A stretch of 5,101 nt of DNA, taken from the NCBI GenBank assembly GCA_949294425.1, contig CASFHJ010000028.1, forward strand, positions 1-5,101. The letters run 5' to 3'. The position numbers and the translations under genes are program-made. This DNA comes from an uncultured Campylobacter sp. (GTDB lineage Bacteria > Campylobacterota > Campylobacteria > Campylobacterales > Campylobacteraceae). Positions 1 to 5,101 of the stretch are shown here, piece by piece (position 1 is the first letter of the stretch; each line of letters starts with the position of its first letter). Below the pieces are notes generated by a model that saw only the letters and a list, made by a program, of their open reading frames with translations, had not been told where the DNA came from and searched no databases.

Positions 1-1088
1 TTAAGCCCGTCATAATTACAAGTAATAGTGCCGCAACCAACATTTGTGCCCTCATCTATCTCACAATCTCCAAGATAGCTTAAGTGTCCAGCTTTTACAG
101 AGTTTAGCTTTGCATTTTTACACTCTACGAAATTTCCTATATGAGTGTTTTTAAGCTCACATTTAGCTCTTAGATGTGCCAGAGGTCCCACATCGCTATC
201 TATAACTATGCTATCCTCAATTACACTAGAGCTTTTGATAATGGAATTTTTTATAAAGGATTTCCCCTCTATCCTAACATTTTCATAAAGTTCGCACTCG
301 CCTTCAAAAATGCTATCTAAGCTTATAAAAATCGAAGCTGGATTATGCATGATAACTCCATCTTTCATAAGCCTTTCTTTAAATTTTTCTTGCATTAAAT
401 TCTCAGCCGCACTTAGCTCAAACTTATCATTAACGCCCATAAATTCAAGTTCATCTACAAAAAAGGCTTTTATTTTGTATTCATTTTTAGCTAGAAAAAT
501 CAAATCTGTTAAATAATACTCTTTAGAGGCATTATCATTTGAAATTAAATGTAAAAATTTATATAAAATTTCACTTTTAAAAGCATAAACGCCGGAATTA
601 CAAATTTTTATATTTTTTTCATCTTCATTTGCATCTTTTAACTCTACTATCCTTTGCACTTCATCGCCGTTTAAAAGCACCCTGCCATAGCTTTTAGCCT
701 CCCTTGCCTTAAAAACAGCAACTGCAAAATCAAAGTCTTTTTCCAAGATAGTCTTTAAAGACTTAGAGCTTACTAAGGGCATATCTCCGCACAAGACTAG
801 GGTTTTTTCATATTTTGGCTTAAAGTTTTTTAAAGCTCCTGCAGTGCCCGGGTAATTTTTTAGATCCTGCTCTAAAATTTTTACATCTTTAAATTCTTTA
901 TCTATACACTCTTTTACAAGCTCTTTTTGATGAGATAGAACAAGACTTACATCATCGCTTAAGTTAAAAGCTTGTTTTAATATATGAAGTATCATGCTCT
1001 TACCGCAAAGTTCTTGCAAGACCTTAGCCTTATTTGACTTCATTCTAGTACCAAGACCAGCTGCTAAAATGACAACAGAAACAGCCAT
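1..1088 (-). CDS. glmU: Bifunctional UDP-N-acetylglucosamine pyrophosphorylase / glucosamine-1-phosphate N-acetyltransferase GlmU (3' end beyond window)
   Basis: GlmU acetylates glucosamine-1-phosphate with acetyl-CoA, then uridylates it with UTP to give cytosolic UDP-GlcNAc for peptidoglycan and lipid A. The frame is open from ATG at 1088 to the left edge: 362 complete codons, no stop. The N-terminal nucleotidyltransferase domain (about 1-220) has the signature LAAGLGTRMKS at 8-18 with Lys22 following, PGTAGA at 80-85, GDMPL at 101-105 with the metal-binding Asp102, and GVN at 218-220 with Asn220 as second metal ligand. A left-handed beta-helix domain starts near 250 and has GPLAHLR (301-307), GNFVE (318-322), KAGHLSYLGD (332-341) with likely acetyltransferase base His335, and GTITCNYDG (353-361). 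From memory of C. jejuni GlmU (about 430 residues), some 70 C-terminal residues are missing. That is a window-edge effect, not a lesion. The gene is last of the visible operon, 4 nt after lpxD. Identification is secure. Confidence 0.97.
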   Translation of the reverse strand, partial: MAVSVVILAAGLGTRMKSNKAKVLQELCGKSMILHILKQAFNLSDDVSLVLSHQKELVKECIDKEFKDVKILEQDLKNYPGTAGALKNFKPKYEKTLVLCGDMPLVSSKSLKTILEKDFDFAVAVFKAREAKSYGRVLLNGDEVQRIVELKDANEDEKNIKICNSGVYAFKSEILYKFLHLISNDNASKEYYLTDLIFLAKNEYKIKAFFVDELEFMGVNDKFELSAAENLMQEKFKERLMKDGVIMHNPASIFISLDSIFEGECELYENVRIEGKSFIKNSIIKSSSVIEDSIVIDSDVGPLAHLRAKCELKNTHIGNFVECKNAKLNSVKAGHLSYLGDCEIDEGTNVGCGTITCNYDGL

Positions 1089-1092
1089 AAGC

Positions 1093-2055
1093 TTACTCCT
1101 TATTTTTATCTTTAAAGGCTGAAGCTATCCTTGCTTGAAGTTTTAACCACTCTTTTTGTAGCATTATAGGAAAGCCTCCATATACCTTACCACCTTCTAG
1201 ACTCTTGCTGACCCCTCCTCTTGCTGCTATGGTAGCAAAATCGCCTATCTTTAAATGCCCACTTGTAGCACTTTGACCACCCATGGTTACATTTGTGCCA
1301 AGAATTGAAGAGCCAGATAAGCCACTTTGTGCCACTATAATGCAGTTTGTGCCTATGTCGCAGTTATGTCCTACTTGAACTAAATTATCTATCTTTGTGC
1401 CTTTTTTTATGATGGTGCTTTCAAATACAGCTCTATCAATAGTAGTGCAAGCCCCTATTTCTACGTCATCTTCCAAGATAACATTGCCATTGTGATAAAT
1501 TTTATGATGCTCTCCGTTTTTGCTATGTGCATAGCCAAAGCCATCACTTCCTATTACGCAGTTTGCAAGCAGATGACATCTTTTACCTATCTTACTATCA
1601 TTATAAATAACTACATTTGGGTGTATTATACTATCCTCTCCTATGGATACATTATCTCCTATGTAAGCTCCTGCCATTATGGTTACGTTATTTTCTATAT
1701 TAACGCCTTTGCCTATATAGACATTTGGCATTATCTTAGCTGTATTTGAAATTTTATTTTCTGTGTAAGAATTTGAAAACAAGGGCTTTGCAAAAATCTT
1801 ACTAAGATAAGCAAAGCTTAGATGAGGATCAGGGCTTATTAATTTTTGCATATCTTTAGGGATTAAGCTTTCATATTTTTTACTAACTATGATAGCACCG
1901 GCACTGCACAAGGAGATGTTTTTTACATTCTTATCCCCGTCGCAATAAGTAAGCTCATCAAGCCCTGCTTTAGATATGGAATTTAAAGCATTTATCTCTA
2001 TATCATCTCCGCTAAATTCTAAATTTAAAAATTTTGCTATCTCACTTAATTTCAT
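1093..2055 (-). CDS. lpxD: UDP-3-O-acyl-glucosamine N-acyltransferase LpxD
   Basis: LpxD transfers a hydroxyacyl chain from acyl-carrier protein to the free amine of the UDP-3-acyl-glucosamine intermediate, the third step of lipid A synthesis, in the cytosol. In Campylobacter the substrate may be the diamino sugar version (GlcN3N) known from that genus; this is family knowledge, not visible here. The 320-residue protein has an N-terminal uridine-binding domain (about 1-100), then a long left-handed beta helix of hexapeptide repeats from about 107 to 285, for example [12 protein letters not shown] and [11 protein letters not shown]. The LpxD signature IGSDGFGYA is at 168-176. Likely catalytic His230 lies in VQVGHN (227-232). 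A short C-terminal helical tail (about 297-315) follows, as is usual. ATG at 2055 is preceded by a good AAGGAG site. The gene lies 9 nt after dnaB and 4 nt before glmU. It looks full length and intact. Confidence 0.97.
   Translation of the reverse strand: MKLSEIAKFLNLEFSGDDIEINALNSISKAGLDELTYCDGDKNVKNISLCSAGAIIVSKKYESLIPKDMQKLISPDPHLSFAYLSKIFAKPLFSNSYTENKISNTAKIMPNVYIGKGVNIENNVTIMAGAYIGDNVSIGEDSIIHPNVVIYNDSKIGKRCHLLANCVIGSDGFGYAHSKNGEHHKIYHNGNVILEDDVEIGACTTIDRAVFESTIIKKGTKIDNLVQVGHNCDIGTNCIIVAQSGLSGSSILGTNVTMGGQSATSGHLKIGDFATIAARGGVSKSLEGGKVYGGFPIMLQKEWLKLQARIASAFKDKNKE
1096..1101 (-). promoter_or_regulatory. Ribosome binding site of glmU, built into the end of lpxD
   Basis: AAGGAG on the minus strand lies 7 nt before the glmU ATG. 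It consists exactly of the last two sense codons of lpxD (Lys-Glu), followed directly by the lpxD TAA stop. This fixes the glmU start at 1088 and suggests translation of the two genes is linked. Confidence 0.85.
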
Positions 2056-2060
2056 ATATT

Positions 2061-2066
2061 CTCCTT
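2061..2066 (-). promoter_or_regulatory. Ribosome binding site of lpxD, overlapping the dnaB stop codon
   Basis: AAGGAG on the minus strand ends 5 nt before the lpxD ATG. Its first two bases are the last two bases of the dnaB TAA stop, so termination on dnaB and initiation on lpxD take place at nearly the same spot. It supports the start at 2055. Confidence 0.85.
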
Positions 2067-3471
2067 ACATATCTACCTTAGTAGTGCTTCTTGGCAAAGA
2101 ATCATCAAAGTCTTGGGCTACTTCGTGAAAGCTTGAACATTCTTTATTAAAGATGAGTTTCACTGTGCCTGTTGGTCCATTTCTATTTTTACCAACTATA
2201 AGCTCTGCTTCTTCTTTTAATTTAGCCTCTCTAAAACTTTGTATAAATTCTTTTCCCTCAAGCTTTGCCTTTTGCATCTTTTCTTTTTCCTCTTGCTCTT
2301 TATACTCCTCGTCTCTGTATACAAAAAGTATGCTATCAGCATCTTGCTCTATGGCTCCACTTTCTCTTAAATCGCTTAACATTGGTCTTTTATTTGACCT
2401 GCTTTCTAAGCTTCTATTTAACTGAGAAAGTGCTATAACAGGCATTTCAAGCTCTCTTGCTAAAAGCTTTAAGGATCTTGAAATTTCAGCAACTTGCAAG
2501 TGCCTATCTTGAAATTTACTAAGCCCCATCATCAAACCTATATAATCCACTACACAAAGCTTTATATTTTTATGCTGTTTTTTAAGCCTTCTAAGCACTG
2601 CTGATATATCATTTACACTAGCATAGCCATTATCATAGACATAAAATACCTTTTTAGAATACTCATCACAGGCGTTTGAAACCTGCTCCCATTCTAAGTC
2701 ATTTAAATCAGCTGTAATTATCTTTTGTAAAGGTATGCTAGTTTTTAATGCTAACATTCTTTGTAAAATTTGAACGGCTGGCATTTCTAAGGAAAAAAAG
2801 ACAACTCCTTGATCGTTTTTTAAGGCTTTGTCTATGAAATTTAAACAAATGCTAGTTTTTCCCATTCCAGGTCTTGCTGCTATGATGATTAAATCTCCGT
2901 CCTTAAAGCCCCTTATCATTTTATTTAATGATGAAAAACCAGTATCAAGCCCTAATACATCACCTCTGTTTTGTTCTTTTATAAGCTTGAAATTATCTAA
3001 AAGCTCCTCTACAATTACATTTATATCCTTTATATCTCTTGCATTTACACTACTTGTTATGCTAAAAATACTTTTATTTATATCATCTAGCAAGGTGCTT
3101 AAAGGTGTGTCTTTATTTAGTTTACTTGGAATTTGATGAATTAAATTCATCAATTTTCTTTTTATGGATAATTCCTTCAAATAAGCACAATACTTGCTAA
3201 CATCAACTAAGGTGGTAGTGCTTATAATCTCTAGCAAAAGCTCATCTTCTATATCCACGTATTTTTTTATAAAACTAGGAGCTATTGGCTCATTTGCCTC
3301 GTAGCATTTAATTATAGCTTCAAATAACTTGCTATGTATATCTAAACTAAAATCACTAGGACTAAGCTCTGTGATAAGCTCAAGCAAGATATCCTCGCTG
3401 TGTATAGAGGAGCTAAGTATGGCTTTTTCTATATCTGTGTCTATATTTGCAATACTATCTTGTAAAAGCAT
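2065..3471 (-). CDS. dnaB: Replicative DNA helicase DnaB
   Basis: DnaB is the hexameric 5'-3' helicase that unwinds the replication fork and works with primase DnaG. The 468-residue protein has the usual plan: a helical N-terminal domain (about 1-105), a linker (about 105-170) and a RecA-type ATPase domain (about 175-450). Visible motifs are Walker A ARPGMGKTS (199-207), FSLEM (226-230) with likely catalytic Glu229, Walker B CVVDY (306-310), SQLNR (349-353), DLRESGAIEQDAD (367-379) and KNRNG (428-432), which carries the likely arginine finger. Between YRDE (385-388) and the final ATPase strand is a Lys/Glu-rich stretch (389-422), about 20 residues longer than the E. coli equivalent as I remember it. 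Helicobacter DnaB has a similar insertion. No Shine-Dalgarno sequence precedes the ATG; the 6-nt gap after ispG is TTTCTT, so initiation may depend on ribosomes finishing ispG. The start is therefore less certain than the identity. Confidence 0.97.
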   Translation of the reverse strand: MLLQDSIANIDTDIEKAILSSSIHSEDILLELITELSPSDFSLDIHSKLFEAIIKCYEANEPIAPSFIKKYVDIEDELLLEIISTTTLVDVSKYCAYLKELSIKRKLMNLIHQIPSKLNKDTPLSTLLDDINKSIFSITSSVNARDIKDINVIVEELLDNFKLIKEQNRGDVLGLDTGFSSLNKMIRGFKDGDLIIIAARPGMGKTSICLNFIDKALKNDQGVVFFSLEMPAVQILQRMLALKTSIPLQKIITADLNDLEWEQVSNACDEYSKKVFYVYDNGYASVNDISAVLRRLKKQHKNIKLCVVDYIGLMMGLSKFQDRHLQVAEISRSLKLLARELEMPVIALSQLNRSLESRSNKRPMLSDLRESGAIEQDADSILFVYRDEEYKEQEEKEKMQKAKLEGKEFIQSFREAKLKEEAELIVGKNRNGPTGTVKLIFNKECSSFHEVAQDFDDSLPRSTTKVDM

Positions 3472-3477
3472 AAGAAA

Positions 3478-4545
3478 TTAAATACTTCTAAGTCTAAGCT
3501 CGTCTTCAACCTCAAGTAAAAATCTATCCACAAGCTCATCTTCTTTAAGTTTTGCTACCACCTCGCCCTGTCTTATAACAAGTCCTTGCTTTTTGCCAAA
3601 AGCTATGGCTACATCTGCTCCCTTTGCCTCTCCTAAGGCATTCACCACACAGCCCATAACGCTTATATTTAAAGGCTCTTTTATGTGTTTTGTTTTTTCC
3701 TCTACTATCTTTATAGCCTTTACAAGATCGCTTTGTAATCTGCCACAAGTCGGGCAAGAAATGATATTTACGCCACTTTTTTGCACTCCACTATCTTGCA
3801 ATATAGCCCTTGCTACCTTTATCTCCTCTTCAAGTTCTCCTGTCATAGAAACTCTTATAGTATCTCCTATACCCTTTAAAAGCAAGGTTCCAAGGGCTAT
3901 GGAGCTTTTTATAGTGCTGTGAAATTTAGTCCCTGCCTCAGTTACGCCCAAGTGAAAAGGATAATCACAAAGTTCTCTAAGCCTTTCGTAAGCCTCTATG
4001 GTCTTTTGCACGTCAGAGGTCTTCATGGAAATTTTTATATCAAAAAAATCCAAGTCCTCTAAAAGCTTTATATTGTATTTAGCACTTTCTAGCATAGCTT
4101 CAAGTCCATATCCATATTTATCACTAAATGTTTTTTCTATGGAGCCGTGATTTATGCCTATTCTTATAGGAATTTTTCTTTCTTTACAAGCTTTTACAAC
4201 CTCTTTTACATTTTCTTTTGAGCCTATATTGCCCGGATTTATCCTAACAGCATCTATAAATTCAGCACAAAAAACTGCTAACTTGTGATTAAAATGTATA
4301 TCAACTATTAAGGGTAAGGGGCTTTTTGCCTTTATCTCCTTTAAGGCTCTTGCATCAGCCATATCTAAACAAGCTAAACGAACTAAGTCAGCACCCGCAA
4401 AATAAAGCCTATTTATTTGCTCTAAAGAGCCTTCTATGTCTCTTGTTTTACTAAAAAGCATAGACTGCACAGAAATAGGTGCGTCCCCGCCTATTAAAAC
4501 ATTTCCAACCTTTACCTGTCTTGTTTTAAATCTTTTATACTGCAT
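3478..4545 (-). CDS. ispG: 4-hydroxy-3-methylbut-2-en-1-yl diphosphate synthase (flavodoxin) IspG
   Basis: IspG (GcpE) is a cytosolic 4Fe-4S enzyme that reductively converts MEcPP to HMBPP, the penultimate step of the MEP isoprenoid pathway, which supplies undecaprenyl phosphate and quinones. The 355-residue protein starts [14 protein letters not shown]. Its N-terminal TIM-barrel domain (about 1-250) has [11 protein letters not shown] (19-29), VDIHFN (81-86), RINPGNIG (101-108) and HLGVTEAG (198-205). The C-terminal reductase-like domain has the cluster ligands Cys264 and Cys267 in CPTCGR and Cys299 in [11 protein letters not shown], with the fourth, conserved glutamate ligand Glu306. The short bacterial form without the plant-type insertion is present. 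I chose ATG at 4545 because it matches the start of C. jejuni IspG as I recall it and has AAAG 8 nt upstream. An in-frame GTG at 4554 would add Met-Leu-Arg. It is the first gene of the minus-strand unit, just downstream of a TATAAT box, and dnaB follows after 6 nt. Confidence 0.96.
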   Translation of the reverse strand: MQYKRFKTRQVKVGNVLIGGDAPISVQSMLFSKTRDIEGSLEQINRLYFAGADLVRLACLDMADARALKEIKAKSPLPLIVDIHFNHKLAVFCAEFIDAVRINPGNIGSKENVKEVVKACKERKIPIRIGINHGSIEKTFSDKYGYGLEAMLESAKYNIKLLEDLDFFDIKISMKTSDVQKTIEAYERLRELCDYPFHLGVTEAGTKFHSTIKSSIALGTLLLKGIGDTIRVSMTGELEEEIKVARAILQDSGVQKSGVNIISCPTCGRLQSDLVKAIKIVEEKTKHIKEPLNISVMGCVVNALGEAKGADVAIAFGKKQGLVIRQGEVVAKLKEDELVDRFLLEVEDELRLRSI

Positions 4546-4553
4546 TCTTAACA

Positions 4554-4557
4554 CTTT
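4554..4557 (-). promoter_or_regulatory. Weak ribosome binding site of ispG
   Basis: AAAG on the minus strand, a partial match to AAAGGAG, lies 8 nt before the ATG at 4545. Its last base is the first base of the alternative GTG start. It mildly favours ATG over GTG, although another AAG at 4560-4562 sits 5 nt before the GTG. Confidence 0.4.
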
Positions 4558-4573
4558 ATCTTGGCTTTTTTTA

Positions 4574-4579
4574 ATTATA
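4574..4579 (-). promoter_or_regulatory. Sigma-70 type -10 box driving ispG-dnaB-lpxD-glmU
   Basis: There is a perfect TATAAT on the minus strand with very A/T-rich sequence upstream, as is usual for Campylobacter promoters, which often lack a -35 box. Transcription would start near 4567, giving a leader of about 22 nt to the ispG ATG. No other strong promoter is obvious in the short gaps downstream, so it probably serves all four genes. Confidence 0.6.
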
Positions 4580-4612
4580 TTATTTTTTAGTAAAATTTTA
4601 AAATACTTAGGC

Positions 4613-4618
4613 TAAAAT
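4613..4618 (+). promoter_or_regulatory. Candidate -10 box for the antitoxin-like gene and hydrolase
   Basis: TAAAAT on the plus strand, five of six matches to TATAAT, would place the transcription start near 4625, about 33 nt before the ATG at 4658. A T-rich run (4583-4588) lies upstream, as expected for Campylobacter housekeeping promoters. The surroundings are so A/T-rich that chance matches are common, so this is tentative. Confidence 0.4.
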
Positions 4619-4641
4619 ACACAAAATTTTACACAAAATTT
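4618..4641 (+). repeat. Perfect 12-bp tandem duplication in the promoter region, possible operator
   Basis: TACACAAAATTT occurs twice with no gap, at 4618-4629 and 4630-4641. It begins at the last base of the candidate -10 box and covers the expected transcription start of the Phd-like gene. Phd/YefM proteins usually repress their own promoters by binding short repeated sites there, so an operator role is reasonable. The repeats here are direct, not palindromic, and low sequence complexity could also explain them. Confidence 0.5.
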
Positions 4642-4657
4642 AAGACTAAGAAAAAAT

Positions 4658-4879
4658 ATGACCTTTAAAAAAAATGAAATTTACACAGCAACAGATGTTG
4701 TTAGAAATTTTAGCACCATGCTTGATAAGGTGGATAAAGAAGGCAGGGTAGTTATACTTAAAAATAATAAATTTCAAGCGGTAATGCTAAGTATAAAAGA
4801 ATATGAAAAACTAACAAATGCGATGAATTTATTAGAGCTTATACATAGTAAACAAAAGGCAAATAATGGCGATATATGA
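4658..4879 (+). CDS. Phd/YefM-family antitoxin-like protein, without a recognisable toxin partner
   Basis: This is a small 73-residue protein with the fold signature of type II antitoxins of the Phd/YefM family, which bind DNA through an N-terminal domain and neutralise a toxin with the C-terminus. Visible are a helix with ATDVVRNFSTMLDKV (11-25), the strand-turn-strand EGRVVILKNNKFQAVML (28-44), and SIKEYEKL (45-52) closing the DNA-binding domain. A short, partly charged tail (53-73) is where toxin contacts would lie. The ATG at 4658 has only a poor ribosome site (AAGAAA just upstream). No Doc, YoeB or RelE-type toxin is seen on either side. The next gene, overlapping by 14 nt, is an alpha/beta hydrolase. 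It may therefore act as a stand-alone transcription regulator of this pair rather than an antitoxin. Family assignment is good; function is inferred. Confidence 0.8.
   Translation: MTFKKNEIYTATDVVRNFSTMLDKVDKEGRVVILKNNKFQAVMLSIKEYEKLTNAMNLLELIHSKQKANNGDI
4854..4859 (+). promoter_or_regulatory. Ribosome binding site of the hydrolase, inside the antitoxin-like gene
   Basis: AAAAGG lies 6 nt before the ATG at 4866 and within the coding sequence of the upstream gene. It is stronger than the site in front of the upstream gene itself. It supports the overlapping start at 4866. Confidence 0.6.
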
Positions 4880-5101
4880 ACTAGAATTTGGCGGTAACAC
4901 CTATAAGCTTTCTTATGAAATTTTAAATTTTGAAAAAGAAAAGATTTTGCTGATACTTCACGGCTGGGGAGCTAATAAAGAACTTATGAAAAATGCCTTT
5001 TCTAATAGCTTTAAAGAGTATCAACATCTTTACATAGACCTATGCGGTTTTGGTAAATCAGATATAAAAAAAGACTTAGATAGCTTTGAGTATGCAAGGA
5101 T
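4866..5101 (+). CDS. Alpha/beta-hydrolase-fold protein (3' end beyond window)
   Basis: Only the first 78 residues are present; the frame is still open at the right edge. The start of an alpha/beta hydrolase is clear: a hydrophobic strand ILLIL (27-31) runs into the oxyanion-hole motif HGWGANKE (32-39), and a second strand LYIDL (55-59) leads to GFGKS (61-65), the usual loop before the nucleophile elbow. The G-x-S-x-G nucleophile and the catalytic His lie outside the window, so activity and substrate cannot be judged. No signal peptide is seen, which suggests a cytosolic enzyme. The ATG at 4866 overlaps the end of the antitoxin-like gene by 14 nt in another frame, so the two are co-transcribed and probably translationally coupled. 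In C. jejuni, as I recall, a similar gene lies between a Phd-like gene and murF. Confidence 0.85.
   Translation, partial: MAIYELEFGGNTYKLSYEILNFEKEKILLILHGWGANKELMKNAFSNSFKEYQHLYIDLCGFGKSDIKKDLDSFEYAR

Noticed and set aside
310..516. Open frame on the plus strand inside glmU
   Set aside because: It is antisense to well-conserved GlmU codons, shows no recognisable protein motif, has biased hydrophobic/Ser composition typical of antisense reading, and has no ribosome site.
1492..1749. Plus-strand open frame of 85 codons within lpxD
   Set aside because: It is the complement of the hexapeptide-repeat region of LpxD; its apparent membrane-like character comes from reading antisense to Ile/Gly/Asn-rich repeats.
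2153..2425. Plus-strand open frame opposite the end of dnaB
   Set aside because: Its Ser/Phe/Leu-rich product mirrors the Lys/Glu-rich DnaB insertion on the other strand; there is no family resemblance.
2828..3136. Plus-strand open frame opposite the Walker A region of dnaB
   Set aside because: It is antisense to intact DnaB motifs, and the sequence resembles no family known to me.
3545..3922. Short frames on both strands within ispG
   Set aside because: Both overlap the conserved cysteine cluster region of IspG in other frames; the minus-strand one is a Lys/Arg-rich frame-shifted reading of the same codons.
4595..4604. ATTTTAAAAT palindrome between the divergent genes
   Set aside because: It is a 10-bp A/T-only palindrome in an A/T-rich spacer, expected by chance; there is no G/C stem, so it is not a terminator.
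4606..4650. CTTAG ... CTAAG inverted pair flanking the tandem repeat
   Set aside because: The arms are only 5 bp and more than 30 bp apart; too weak to claim an operator or hairpin.
4658..4879. A complete type II toxin-antitoxin module
   Set aside because: The antitoxin-like half is convincing, but no toxin-family gene is adjacent; the overlapping downstream gene has alpha/beta hydrolase motifs and the upstream gene is the divergent ispG.

Overview
The window is AT-rich, compactly coded bacterial chromosome. The proteins read like Campylobacter (Campylobacterota). IspG and LpxD closely resemble what I remember of the C. jejuni proteins, and DnaB carries a charged insertion that I associate with Helicobacter/Campylobacter DnaB. 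I cannot name the species from the sequence alone.

Minus strand, 4554 down to 1: four genes in the order ispG, dnaB, lpxD, glmU, with gaps of only 6, 9 and 4 nt and no terminator visible between them. They look like one transcription unit. A perfect TATAAT -10 box at 4574-4579 (minus) lies just upstream of ispG. The unit mixes functions: isoprenoid precursor synthesis (IspG), the replicative helicase (DnaB), lipid A acylation (LpxD) and UDP-GlcNAc synthesis (GlmU). LpxD and GlmU belong together biochemically, since GlmU makes the UDP-GlcNAc that feeds lipid A and peptidoglycan. IspG feeds undecaprenyl phosphate, the lipid carrier for cell-wall synthesis. DnaB is the odd one out. GlmU runs off the left edge without its C-terminus.

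Intergenic stretch 4555-4657: a divergent promoter region of about 100 bp. It holds the minus-strand -10 box for ispG, a plus-strand -10-like TAAAAT (4613-4618), and a perfect 12-bp tandem duplication (4618-4641) that could be an operator.

Plus strand, 4658 to 5101: a small Phd/YefM-family antitoxin-like protein whose 3' end overlaps by 14 nt the start of an alpha/beta-hydrolase-fold protein, which is cut by the right edge. No toxin gene (Doc, YoeB or RelE type) is seen next to the antitoxin-like gene. I recall a similar pairing upstream of murF in C. jejuni, so this is probably a conserved chromosomal arrangement and not a mobile toxin-antitoxin module.

I see no rRNA, tRNA, CRISPR array, insertion sequence or phase-variable homopolymer tract. 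Most of the window is ordinary housekeeping. The antitoxin-like/hydrolase pair and its repeat-bearing promoter are the parts worth a second look.
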